Shown piece after piece: positions 9,275 through 16,928 of a DNA stretch of 64,000 nucleotides. The stretch is taken from positions 62,001 to 126,000 of the forward strand of contig JAUXMY010000032.1 of the NCBI GenBank assembly GCA_030683005.1. Direction: 5' to 3'. Position numbers and translations under genes: made by a program. Origin of the DNA: Caulobacter sp. (lineage in GTDB: Bacteria > Pseudomonadota > Alphaproteobacteria > Caulobacterales > Caulobacteraceae). How positions within the stretch are numbered: position 1 is the stretch's first letter; each line of letters starts with the position of its first letter. The notes beneath the pieces were generated by a model. That model did not search any database. It saw only the letters and a program-made list of their open reading frames with translations, and was not told the origin of the DNA.

Positions 9275-10072
9275 CTATTCTTCCGCGCGGTTGAAGAGGC
9301 CAGCCTGCGCCATCTGGTCCCGGATCATCTCCGGGTGCTGGGTGACGACGAGGTCGTAAGCCTCCAGTTCGGACGGGACATACCAGTGGATCTTGTCGGT
9401 GTGGTAGGCCCCCCAGACCGCTTCGGCCACTTCGCGGGGCGGCGTCAGGCGCCACATGCCCTCGGTCGGGGCGTTCATCTTGGCCTCGTCGGGCAGGATC
9501 GGGGTGTCGATCAGGCCGGGCAGGGTGTCGGCGACGCGGACGCCGGCCGCCTTCAGCTCGACCGACAGCGCCTCAGTGAAGCCCTTCACCGCGTGTTTGG
9601 TGGCCGAATAGACGGCGATGTTGGCGATGCCGAAGATCGCCGAGCTCGACGAGGTCGAGAAGCACAGCGAGCCGGGCGTCGCCTTCAACAGCGGGATGGC
9701 CAGGTGGATGCCGCTCAGCACCGCCACGAGGTTGATGTTGATCACCGCCATGGCGTCTTCCCAGGCCATGTCCGCGAACGGTCCGCCCCGGCCGATGCCG
9801 GCGTTGTTGAACAGGACGTCCAGCTTGCCGTCGGTGGCCTCGGCGAAGTCGGCCAGGGTCTGGCGGTAGGCGTCGCGGTTGGTGACGTCCAGCTCGCGGA
9901 TCATGCAGTTGTCCCAGCCGAGCTCCTGCTCCAGCGCCCGCAGGCCGTCCTTGTTGACGTCGACCCCGCCGACGTACCAGCCGTTGGACGCGAACAGCCG
10001 GGCGGTCTCCAGCCCCATGCCGCTCGCCGCGCCCGTGATGAAGATCGCCTTGCGGCCGTTGGCCCTGGACAT
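9275..10072 (-). CDS. short-chain dehydrogenase/reductase
   Basis: 265 residues, classical SDR. Cofactor motif TGAASGMG (residues 14-21), structural NNAG, catalytic Ser in STSSSSAIFG and YSATK with the catalytic Tyr/Lys. Asp at the end of strand 2 (GGVDVNK) suggests NAD preference. The C-terminal segment (KIHWYVPSELEAYDL) is not diagnostic, so the substrate is unknown. It sits between dnaX and ybaB, separated from dnaX by a family A repeat. Confidence 0.9.
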   Translation of the reverse strand: MSRANGRKAIFITGAASGMGLETARLFASNGWYVGGVDVNKDGLRALEQELGWDNCMIRELDVTNRDAYRQTLADFAEATDGKLDVLFNNAGIGRGGPFADMAWEDAMAVININLVAVLSGIHLAIPLLKATPGSLCFSTSSSSAIFGIANIAVYSATKHAVKGFTEALSVELKAAGVRVADTLPGLIDTPILPDEAKMNAPTEGMWRLTPPREVAEAVWGAYHTDKIHWYVPSELEAYDLVVTQHPEMIRDQMAQAGLFNRAEE

Positions 10073-10120
10073 GGTTCACTCTCCCTTGGCCCTCGGTGCT
10101 CTGATGGCGCGGATGGGCAT

Positions 10121-10238
10121 TGCGTGGTTCGCGACGCGGACCTGACGGTCCGCTCCTCACCATGACGAAGGTGGTTTGCGGTCCACAGACTTCGTCATCC
10201 TGAGGAGCGAGCGCTTGGCGAGCGTCGCGAAGGACGCA
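10121..10238. repeat. bipartite palindromic repeat, family A type 1
   Basis: Starts TGCGTGGTTCGCGACG and ends CGTCGCGAAGGACGCA. Same structure as the copy at 8817, with CTCCTCA/TGAGGAG inner arms. Lies between dnaX (stop at 10250) and the SDR gene. Confidence 0.85.
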
Positions 10239-10249
10239 CGGAGCGGACC

Positions 10250-12103
10250 TCAGTCCTCCTCGCCGTCCTCTTCAGGATCGACGCTAACCGCTTCCCCCTG
10301 CGGCATCGCAAGCTGCTTCACGCCCAGCAGTTCGGCGCCCGGAAACGCGTCCATGACCGACTTCACGAAGGGGTCCTGCAGAATGGCCTCGTTGGCTTCC
10401 TTCTGTTCGCGCTTCTCGCGCTCGTAGGCGCTCTCGGCGCCGCCGCCGCCCTGGGTGGCGACCAGCCAGGTCTGGCCGGTCCATTCCTTCAGCCGCTGGG
10501 CGAGGCGCTTGGTCAGGTCGGCGGGCGCGCGGGGCGCTGGCTCGAACTCGATGGCCCCGGCCCGGAAGCTGATCGGCCGCACGAAGCGCTGGACGTCCAT
10601 GTAGAGGGTGATGTCGCGCCTGGTCTGGATCAGGCGCAGCACGTCGTCGAAGGTGGCCAGCGCCGTCGTCGCCTGCATCGCGGCGACCGGCGCGGCCGTG
10701 GCCATCACCGGCTGGGCCGAGGAGAACATGCCGCCGCCGGTCGCCGAGGTCCCGCCGCCGCCCGAGGGGGCCATGCCGCCGCCACTGGTCCCGCCGGGGA
10801 TCGGTTCGCCGTCGCGCAGGGCCTTCAGCGCCTCCTCGGGCCCGGGCAGGTCGGCGGCGTAGCAGATGCGGATCAGCGCCATCTCGACGGCGGCCGACGG
10901 GTCGGGCGCGCGGCGCACCTCCTCGTAGGCCTTCATCAGCATCTGCCACAGACGCGACAGGGTTCCGGCCGAGGCGGTGGCTCCGATGGCCGCCAGCCGC
11001 GAGGCCTGGTCCTTGGGCAAGTGCAGCGCATCCGGGCCCAGCGCCTTGGACACCGAGGAGCCGTGGCAGTGCTCGAGCAGATCGAGCATCACCTGGGCCG
11101 GGTCGGCGCCGAAGCCCCACAGGGTACGGAAGGCGAGGATGGCGGCGCCGGTCTGGCCCCTCATGACCTCCTCGAACAGGCCGATGGTCTGGCCCCGGTC
11201 GGCCAGGCCCAGCATGTCGCGCACCACGGCGGCGCCGACGATCTGGCCGCGGTCGGCCTGGACGATGGCCTGGTCGAGCAGGGAGAGGCCGTCGCGCACC
11301 GAGCCCTCGGCCGCGCGGGCGATCAGGGCCAGCCCCTCGGCGTCGACGCGGGCGCCTTCCTTGTCGGCGATGCCGCCCAGGTGCTTGACCAGCACGTCGG
11401 GCTCCACGCGGCGCAGGTCGAAGCGCTGGCAGCGGCTGAGGATCGTCACCGGCACCTTGCGGATCTCGGTGGTGGCGAAGATGAACTTGGCGTGCGGCGG
11501 CGGCTCTTCCAGCGTCTTGAGCAGCGCGTTGAACGCCGCCGTCGACAGCATGTGCACTTCGTCGATGACGTAGACCTTGTAGCGGGCCTCGGTCGGGGCG
11601 TAGCGCACCCCGTCCAGCAGCTCGCGCATCTCGTCGACCTTGGTGCGGCTGGCGGCGTCGAGCTCCAGCACGTCCATGTGCCGGCCCTCGACGATGGCGC
11701 GGCAGTGGCGGCCCTCATGGGTCAGGTCGACGGACGGCTGGTGGACCGTGTCGCTCTCGAAGTTCAGGGCCCGGGCCAGCAGGCGGGCGGTCGTGGTCTT
11801 GCCCACCCCGCGCACGCCGGTGAGCATGAAGGCGTGGGCGATGCGGCCGGTGGTGAAGGCGTTGGTCAGGGTCCTGACCATGGCCTCCTGGCCGATCAGG
11901 TCCTCGAAGGTGCGCGGCCGGTACTTGCGGGCCAGCACCTGGTAGGCGGCGCCGTCGTCGGCGGGGGGCTCGGCGGGCGCGGGGGCCGGAGCCGGGGCGG
12001 GCGCCGGATCGCCGAAGATGTCCGCCGTGTCGGGATCGCGCTCGGGGAGGGCGTCATCCTCCTCCCAGGGCGGCGGTTCCATCGGGGCGTCGGTGTCGGC
12101 CAT
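10250..12103 (-). CDS. dnaX: DNA polymerase III subunits gamma/tau
   Basis: 617 residues. Clamp-loader AAA+ ATPase. Acidic Pro/Ala-rich N-terminal extension (1-50), then YRPRTFEDLIGQ, Walker A GVRGVGKT (96-103), Walker B DEVHML, sensor SRCQRFD, and a C-terminal tau region with a Gly-rich linker (about 435-465). Odd: the zinc module between Walker A and AASRTKVDE normally has four Cys; here that stretch (HQPSVDLTHEGRHCRAI) keeps only Cys134. In Caulobacter crescentus gamma is made by partial ClpXP processing of DnaX, so the same may hold here (established for that species, inferred here). Confidence 0.95.
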   Translation of the reverse strand: MADTDAPMEPPPWEEDDALPERDPDTADIFGDPAPAPAPAPAPAEPPADDGAAYQVLARKYRPRTFEDLIGQEAMVRTLTNAFTTGRIAHAFMLTGVRGVGKTTTARLLARALNFESDTVHQPSVDLTHEGRHCRAIVEGRHMDVLELDAASRTKVDEMRELLDGVRYAPTEARYKVYVIDEVHMLSTAAFNALLKTLEEPPPHAKFIFATTEIRKVPVTILSRCQRFDLRRVEPDVLVKHLGGIADKEGARVDAEGLALIARAAEGSVRDGLSLLDQAIVQADRGQIVGAAVVRDMLGLADRGQTIGLFEEVMRGQTGAAILAFRTLWGFGADPAQVMLDLLEHCHGSSVSKALGPDALHLPKDQASRLAAIGATASAGTLSRLWQMLMKAYEEVRRAPDPSAAVEMALIRICYAADLPGPEEALKALRDGEPIPGGTSGGGMAPSGGGGTSATGGGMFSSAQPVMATAAPVAAMQATTALATFDDVLRLIQTRRDITLYMDVQRFVRPISFRAGAIEFEPAPRAPADLTKRLAQRLKEWTGQTWLVATQGGGGAESAYEREKREQKEANEAILQDPFVKSVMDAFPGAELLGVKQLAMPQGEAVSVDPEEDGEED

Positions 12104-12180
12104 GAAGCGCGGAGGGTCCTGCTCGGAAGAATCCCGAAGGTCTCATCCTACGTCATCGACGGGCCTGGCCGCCACCTCGT

Positions 12181-12287
12181 TGCGTCCTTCGCGACGCCGC
12201 TGCGCGGCTCCTCAGGATGACGAAGGGGAGTGGGCTGCAACAAAGCTCGTCATGGCGAGCTCTTCAGCGAGCGTCGCGAACCACGCA
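12181..12287. repeat. bipartite palindromic repeat, family A type 1, diverged
   Basis: Outer arms TGCGTCCTTCGCGACG and CGTCGCGAACCACGCA are intact, but the inner right arm reads GTCATGGCGAGCTC, a diverged version. Located between dnaX and ffs. Confidence 0.75.
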
Positions 12288-12321
12288 ACGTCCGTCCGCG
12301 CGAAACAACAGCGATGAAGTG

Positions 12322-12414
12322 AGGTGGAACCGGCGCGACCCGGAGCGAAACTCGTTGTGGCTGCTGCCTTCCGGCCCTGACCAGGTTGGCGAGGCGTCCG
12401 CCCGCGCCGGCTCC
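12322..12414 (-). ncRNA. ffs: signal recognition particle RNA (small, 4.5S type)
   Basis: The minus strand carries the highly conserved SRP apical domain GGTCAGGGCCGGAAGGCAGC, followed by CAGCCACAACGAG. The ends pair: the 5' GGAGCCGGCGCG (from 12414) matches the 3' CGCGCCGGTTCC (to 12326), a 12-bp helix with one G-U pair. Length about 93 nt, normal for a bacterial 4.5S RNA without an Alu domain. It binds Ffh for co-translational membrane targeting. It lies directly upstream of dnaX on the same strand, the usual alphaproteobacterial arrangement. Confidence 0.95.
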
Positions 12415-12420
12415 GAGGCC

Positions 12421-12449
12421 TATATCGTGGATCGGGGGGGCGAGTGCAA
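12421..12449 (-). promoter_or_regulatory. sigma-70-type promoter of ffs
   Basis: On the minus strand: -35 TTGCAC (12449-12444), a spacer of exactly 17 bases, -10 GATATA (12426-12421). The predicted start at about 12414 coincides with the base where the terminal SRP RNA helix begins. Confidence 0.75.
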
Positions 12450-12479
12450 GGCTAGGCGGTTCACGAGCTCCAAACTCCA

Positions 12480-12606
12480 CGTCATGGCCCGACTTGTTCG
12501 GGCCACCCCAGAACACGGCTGACCCAGCAAGACCGCCGCGCATCAGTCGCGCCTCGTCCACTGCGTCACCACGCATGGGTGGCCCGAACAAGTCGGGCCA
12601 TGACGG
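12480..12606. repeat. bipartite palindromic repeat, family B copy 2
   Basis: Left arm CGTCATGGCCCGACTTGTTC (12480 on) and inverted right arm GAACAAGTCGGGCCATGACG (to about 12606), separated by about 65 unrelated bases. It lies between ffs and nudC, which are divergent. Confidence 0.85.
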
Positions 12607-12664
12607 ACACGCGGGAAAGGTAGGGAGGCTTGCCCAGTTCCCTCGTTTGCGCCACGAAGCGCTC

Positions 12665-13588
12665 ATGCCTCTTTCAGCCGTCAACAACACCTTTTCCGGC
12701 AACCCCCTGAACCGGGCCAGCGAGCGGCGCGGCGACGTCGCCTGGCTGGCCGAGCTGCTGGACGCGCCCTCGACCCTGTGCCTGCCGCTGTGGAACGGCT
12801 CGCCGCTGACCGAGAAGACCGCCGACGGCAAGGTCCAGCTGGCCTATGTGGCCGGCGGCATGAGCAACGAGCTGGCCGGCGGCCAGGAGCGGCTGCTGTT
12901 CATGGGCCTGTGGAAGGACACCGCCGTCTTCGCGGTCGACATGGAGGGCGCGCCGGACCCGACCGACGGGCCGCTGAACGGCCTCGGCAAGTTCGCCGAC
13001 CTGCGCCAGGTGGCGCTGCTGCTGCCGCCGACCGAGGCGGCGATCGCGGCCACGGCCAAGGGCATGTTCGAGTGGCGCCGCAAGCACCGCTACTGCGCGG
13101 CCTGCGGCGAGCCGAGCCAGATCACCGACGGCGGCTGGAAGCGCACCTGCCCGGCCTGCCGCGTCGAGCATTTCCCGCGCACCGATCCGGTGGTGATCAT
13201 GCTGCCGGTCAAGGGCGACAAATGCCTGCTCGGCCGCCAGGCGATCTGGCCCAAGGGCATGCACTCGGCCCTGGCAGGCTTCCTGGAGCCGGGCGAGAGC
13301 ATCGAGGAGGCCTGCGCCCGCGAGGTGATGGAGGAGGCGGGACTGACCGCGACGTCGGTCCGCTACCATTCGACCCAGCCCTGGCCCTATCCCAACTCGC
13401 TGATGATCGGCCTGATCGCCGAGGTCGACAGCGAAGACGCCCGGCCCGACCAGACAGAGCTTGAGTCCGTGCGCTGGTTCACCCGCGAGGAAGCCCGCCA
13501 GCTGATCGCCGGCGGCTACGACGGCTGCTTCGCCCCGCCGCCGATGGCCATCGCCCACCAGCTGCTGAAGAGCTGGTCGGAGGAGTAG
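12665..13588 (+). CDS. nudC: NAD(H) pyrophosphatase, NudC family Nudix hydrolase
   Basis: 307 residues from ATG 12665. Cleaves NADH/NAD to NMN(H) and AMP; E. coli NudC also removes NAD caps from RNA. N-terminal family domain, zinc ribbon with Cys144, Cys147, Cys162, Cys165, Nudix box GFLEPGESIEEACAREVMEE (about 205-224) and the NudC-specific TQPWPYPNSLMIG (family SQPWPFPxS), which separates it from other Nudix enzymes. Single gene, followed by a family A repeat. Confidence 0.93.
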   Translation: MPLSAVNNTFSGNPLNRASERRGDVAWLAELLDAPSTLCLPLWNGSPLTEKTADGKVQLAYVAGGMSNELAGGQERLLFMGLWKDTAVFAVDMEGAPDPTDGPLNGLGKFADLRQVALLLPPTEAAIAATAKGMFEWRRKHRYCAACGEPSQITDGGWKRTCPACRVEHFPRTDPVVIMLPVKGDKCLLGRQAIWPKGMHSALAGFLEPGESIEEACAREVMEEAGLTATSVRYHSTQPWPYPNSLMIGLIAEVDSEDARPDQTELESVRWFTREEARQLIAGGYDGCFAPPPMAIAHQLLKSWSEE

Positions 13589-13592
13589 GCCT

Positions 13593-13700
13593 TGCGTCCT
13601 TCGACACGCCGCTTCGCGGCTGCTCAGGATGACTAAGCTGGAACGCTATCCACCATAGTCATGCTGAGCAGCGCTCGAAGAGCGCGTGTCGAAGCACGCA
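13593..13700. repeat. bipartite palindromic repeat, family A type 2
   Basis: Outer arms CCTTCGACACGC and GCGTGTCGAAG, inner arms CTGCTCAGGATGAC and GTCATGCTGAGCAG, each arm with its own small hairpin. Sits between the convergent nudC and MAPEG genes. Confidence 0.87.
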
Positions 13701-13705
13701 GGGCG

Positions 13706-14143
13706 TCAGCCCATCGCGCCCATCGCCACGACCACCGTCAGGCCCATCAGCGCCAGGGTCGACAGCGAGAACAGCAGGAAGCGGATCGGCACCGCGTTGA
13801 TCGTGATCTGCAGCAGGCTGTGCAGGACCCGCAGCGCGACATAGCCCCAGGCCAGGGCGCCGGTGAGCTCGTTCGACTGGGCGGCCAGGTAGGCGATGAT
13901 CGCCACCGCGTAGAAGACCGTCGGCTGTTCCATCAGGTGGTTGTAGTTGTCGGCCGCCTGGCGGGCGTCGTCGGGCAGTCCGTTCAGCGAGCCCGGGAAG
14001 CGGGCGTCCTGCGGGTTGATCTTCGCCTTGCCCATGGCCGGGATGCGCTTGGCGTACATCCAGATCCAGATGAGCAGCGACCAGGCTGCCAGCGCCGTCG
14101 CGGCCGCCAGCGTCGATTGCAGATACGGAACGCCGTTGAACAT
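13706..14143 (-). CDS. MAPEG family membrane protein
   Basis: 145 residues with four predicted membrane helices (about 8-30, 75-92, 98-115, 122-143). The loop after helix 1 (AKRIPAMGKAKINPQD) and NYNHLMEQPTVFYAVAI are typical of bacterial MAPEG (membrane-associated eicosanoid/glutathione metabolism) proteins; the Glu in LMEQPTVFY corresponds to the conserved glutathione-binding region. The natural substrate in bacteria is unknown; glutathione-linked detoxification is the family expectation. Confidence 0.8.
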   Translation of the reverse strand: MFNGVPYLQSTLAAATALAAWSLLIWIWMYAKRIPAMGKAKINPQDARFPGSLNGLPDDARQAADNYNHLMEQPTVFYAVAIIAYLAAQSNELTGALAWGYVALRVLHSLLQITINAVPIRFLLFSLSTLALMGLTVVVAMGAMG

Positions 14144-14208
14144 CGTCTCGCCCTCCCCAGGCAGTGTTGTGCGGGGAGGCTAGAGCGGGAACGCCGGTTT
14201 GCAAACTC

Positions 14209-14323
14209 CGTCATCCTCGGGCTCGTCCCGAGGACCCCTCGCGAAGCTTCATCGTGAGAGCGTGATCACACACTCACGTGCGATCCGAATGAGGGGTCCT
14301 CGCCACAAGGGCGAGGATGACGG
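14209..14323. repeat. bipartite palindromic repeat, family C
   Basis: Left arm CCGTCATCCTCGGGCTCG... to CCCCTC (14209-14240) and inverted right arm GAGGGGTCCTCGCC...GCGAGGATGACGG (14291-14323). The inner hairpins differ between the arms (CCTCGGG/CCCGAGG against CCTCGCC/GGCGAGG) yet both pair internally. Lies between the MAPEG gene and pheA. Confidence 0.8.
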
Positions 14324-14335
14324 CGATTGGTTTGG

Positions 14336-15184
14336 TTAAACCCGATCCCGGAACGGATCGGCGGGGAATACGCCGAGGACCTCGATGGTCTCGGAGAAGA
14401 AGCTCAGCTCCTCCAGGGCCAGGGCCAGGCCCCGGTCCTCGGGACGGCCGTCGACCTCGGCGTAGAAGAAGGTCGCGGTGAAGGCGCCGCCCTCCATGTA
14501 GCTTTCCAGCTTGGTCATGTTGACGCCGTTGGTCGCGAACCCGCCCAGCGCCTTGTACAGCGCGGCCGGGATGTTCTTCACCTTGAAGCAGAAGCTGGTG
14601 ATGCAACGGCTGGTGAACGGCGGCGGCGGCGGGGCCTTGTCGGCAGTCATCACCAGGAAGCGGGTGGTGTTGTGCCGCTCGTCCTCGATGTCGCGCAGCA
14701 GGATGTCGAGGCCGTAGATGTCGGCGGCCAGGGCCGGCGAGATGGCGCCGCGCGTCGGGTCGGGATTCTGGGCCAGGGCCCGGGCGGCGCCGGCGGTGTC
14801 GCCGACCGCCTCGGTCTTCACGCCCAGCTTCTTCAGCGAGTTGCGGCACTGGTGCAGGGCGATGGCCATGCTGGAGACGGTCTGGATCTGCTCCAGCTTG
14901 ACGCCCTTGTTGGCCATCAGCTGGAAGCGAATCGGCTTGAACCGCTCGCCGATGATCTTCAGGCCCGAGCTGGGCAGCAGGTGGTGCACGTCGGCGACGC
15001 GGCCGGCGATCGAGTTCTCGACCGGGATCATGCCCAGCTCGCAGACGCCGGTCTTCACCGCCTCGAAGGCTTCCTCGAAGGTCGGGTAGGGGGCGGCCTG
15101 GTGGTCGGGGAAGTAGGTCCGGCAGGCCTCGTGGCTGTTGGCGCCGGGTTCGCCCTGGAAGGCGATTTTCGGAAGAACGCTCAT
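14336..15184 (-). CDS. pheA: prephenate dehydratase
   Basis: 282 residues. Converts prephenate to phenylpyruvate for phenylalanine synthesis. N-terminal PDT domain: IAFQGEPGANSHEA, GMIPVENSIAGRV, HNTTRFLVM (catalytic TRF). C-terminal ACT domain for Phe feedback: CFKVKNIPAALYKALGGFAT, NMTKLES. No chorismate mutase domain, so it is the monofunctional form. Its ATG overlaps the stop of kdsB (ATGA), so the two are coupled. Confidence 0.95.
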   Translation of the reverse strand: MSVLPKIAFQGEPGANSHEACRTYFPDHQAAPYPTFEEAFEAVKTGVCELGMIPVENSIAGRVADVHHLLPSSGLKIIGERFKPIRFQLMANKGVKLEQIQTVSSMAIALHQCRNSLKKLGVKTEAVGDTAGAARALAQNPDPTRGAISPALAADIYGLDILLRDIEDERHNTTRFLVMTADKAPPPPPFTSRCITSFCFKVKNIPAALYKALGGFATNGVNMTKLESYMEGGAFTATFFYAEVDGRPEDRGLALALEELSFFSETIEVLGVFPADPFRDRV

Positions 15185-15921
15185 GCGTCGTGGTCTTTCG
15201 CGTGGATCCTGGCCGCCTCGAGGTCGGCCGGATTATCAACGGAGATCGGGGCGTCGTCAGCGACGGCGGCCCAGTAGGAGAGGCCCATTTCCAGGCCCCG
15301 CAGCTGCTCCAGCTTCTCGCGCCGTTCGAGGGGCGAGGGCGGAGCGGCGATAAATCGCGCCAGGGCCTCTCGCCGGTAGCCGTAGATCCCGACGTGCCGC
15401 CAGATCGCCGCGTCGCCGTAGAGGGTCGAGCGGGTGAAGTAGAGCGCGCGACCGCTTGTCGCGCCCGGGTCCAGGGCCAGCACCGCCTTGACCACGTCCG
15501 GATTGGACCGATCAGCGGGAGACGCCTCGGCCGAGACCACCGTGGCCACGTCGCAGGACGGCTGCTGCTCCAGCAGCCGGGCGCAGGCCGCGACAATGGC
15601 GGCGGGGACGAAGGGCATGTCGCCCTGCAGGTTGATCACCGCGTCATGCCGGCCGTCCGGATCCAGCGCTTCCAGCGCCGCCTGGATGCGGTCCGAGCCT
15701 GACGGCAGCAGGGGATCGGTCAGGACGGCCAGGCCGCCGGCGGCCTTCACCGCCGCCACGATCTCGGGGTCGCCCGCCGCCACCGCCACCGGACCGACGC
15801 CGGCGGCTTCAGCCTGGCGAAGCACCCGCACGATCATCGGCAGACCGCCGATGTCGGCCAGCGGCTTGTCAGGCAGTCGGGTGGCCGCCATGCGGGCCGG
15901 AATCAGGACGATCGGGTTCAT
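15181..15921 (-). CDS. kdsB: 3-deoxy-manno-octulosonate cytidylyltransferase
   Basis: 246 residues from ATG 15921 (MNPIVLIPARMAATRLPDKP), the family start; a GTG four codons upstream (15933) is possible. Activates Kdo with CTP for lipopolysaccharide inner core synthesis. Motifs: IPARMAATRLPDKPLADIGG, LPSGSDRIQAALE, VINLQGDMPFV, RHVGIYGYRREAL. First gene of a kdsB-pheA pair with a 4-base overlap. Confidence 0.95.
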   Translation of the reverse strand: MNPIVLIPARMAATRLPDKPLADIGGLPMIVRVLRQAEAAGVGPVAVAAGDPEIVAAVKAAGGLAVLTDPLLPSGSDRIQAALEALDPDGRHDAVINLQGDMPFVPAAIVAACARLLEQQPSCDVATVVSAEASPADRSNPDVVKAVLALDPGATSGRALYFTRSTLYGDAAIWRHVGIYGYRREALARFIAAPPSPLERREKLEQLRGLEMGLSYWAAVADDAPISVDNPADLEAARIHAKDHDA

Positions 15922-16089
15922 GGTTCGTGACACGGATCAATTCAGGCGGTCCGGACCCGGGGCCCGGCTTGCGCGAGGGGCGGTAGCGTGTAAGAGAGCC
16001 CGGCGCAACACAGGGCGCGTCACGGGATTCCCGCGGCGGTTGGCATCGGCTCCCGGCCCGGGGCTATCCAGAGGACGAAGACAGCGGAC

Positions 16090-16782
16090 ATGAGCGATCT
16101 GACGTTCAACAAGATCGCCGGCGGCGTGCTGGCGGCCGGGCTCGTCATTTTCGGTCTGCGCGAGCTGACCACCATCGCGTTTCACAGCGAGCCGCCCGAG
16201 AAACCCGGTTACGCCGTGGCGATCCAGGAAACGACCGAGGCAGGCCCCGCCGCCGAGGTGGCGCCCGACTGGGGCACGGTGCTTCTGGATCCCGCCAACG
16301 CCGTCGCCGGCCAGGCGGTCAGCGCCAAGTGCGCCTCCTGTCACACCTTCATCCAGGGCGGCGCCAACGGCACCGGTCCGAACCTGTACGGCACGCTGGG
16401 CAAGGCGCCGGCCATGCACGCCGGCTACGCCTACTCGGCCGCCTTCACCGGCTTCGCCGCCGGCAAGACCTGGACCTTCGACGAGATGGACGCCTTCCTG
16501 AAGGCGCCCGCCAAGCACGTCCCTGGCACCAAGATGACCTTCATCGGTCTGAAGAAGCAGGAAGAGCGGGTGGCGATGATGGCCTACCTGCAGAGTCTGG
16601 GCTCGACCCTGGCCATTCCGGCGCCGCGTCCGGCCGAGGTCGCCGCGGCTCCGGCCGAAGGCGCCGCCGCCGAGGGCGAGCCCACGGCGACAGGCTCGAC
16701 CGCCACGCCGGCGCCCGCCCCCGGCACGACCACGACGCCGTCCTCGGGGCCGGCTGTGGATCCCGCGCCCGCCGCGAAGTAG
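16090..16782 (+). CDS. membrane-anchored c-type cytochrome
   Basis: 230 residues. An uncleaved N-terminal TM anchor (about 8-25, IAGGVLAAGLVIFGLREL), one class I haem c domain with CASCH (Cys81, Cys84, His85) and probable axial Met in PGTKMTFIGL, then a long disordered Ala/Pro/Thr-rich tail (from about 175). Family: CycM/cytochrome c552-like proteins that carry electrons between complex III and an oxidase in alphaproteobacteria. The tail is unusual in length and its role is unclear. Followed by a good terminator. Confidence 0.9.
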   Translation: MSDLTFNKIAGGVLAAGLVIFGLRELTTIAFHSEPPEKPGYAVAIQETTEAGPAAEVAPDWGTVLLDPANAVAGQAVSAKCASCHTFIQGGANGTGPNLYGTLGKAPAMHAGYAYSAAFTGFAAGKTWTFDEMDAFLKAPAKHVPGTKMTFIGLKKQEERVAMMAYLQSLGSTLAIPAPRPAEVAAAPAEGAAAEGEPTATGSTATPAPAPGTTTTPSSGPAVDPAPAAK

Positions 16783-16807
16783 GCGTTGGGCTTCAGTCGC
16801 TGGTGTT

Positions 16808-16846
16808 TCAAGGCCGCCTCGGGTTCCGCCCGCGGCGGCCTTCTCA
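16808..16846 (+). terminator. intrinsic terminator of the cytochrome c gene
   Basis: Perfect 9-bp stem AAGGCCGCC (16810-16818) with GGCGGCCTT (16834-16842) and a 15-base loop, followed by CTCATATT. The downstream T-tract is weak. Confidence 0.65.
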
Positions 16847-16871
16847 TATTCGGAGTCCAGCCGCCATCCGC

Positions 16872-16902
16872 CGTCATGGCCCGAACGAGTCGGGCCATGA
16901 CG
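16872..16902. repeat. single palindrome related to family B
   Basis: A 31-base element with 13-bp perfect arms (CGTCATGGCCCGA / TCGGGCCATGACG) around a 5-base loop ACGAG. It is a minimal, unsplit version of the family B arms and sits between convergent genes. Confidence 0.85.
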
Positions 16903-16928
16903 AAACGGAGTTTGAGGTTCGCAGCGCC

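Noticed and set aside
8817..13700. Repeats as a CRISPR array
   Set aside because: The copies are kilobases apart, palindromic and bipartite, with no regular spacers and no cas genes.
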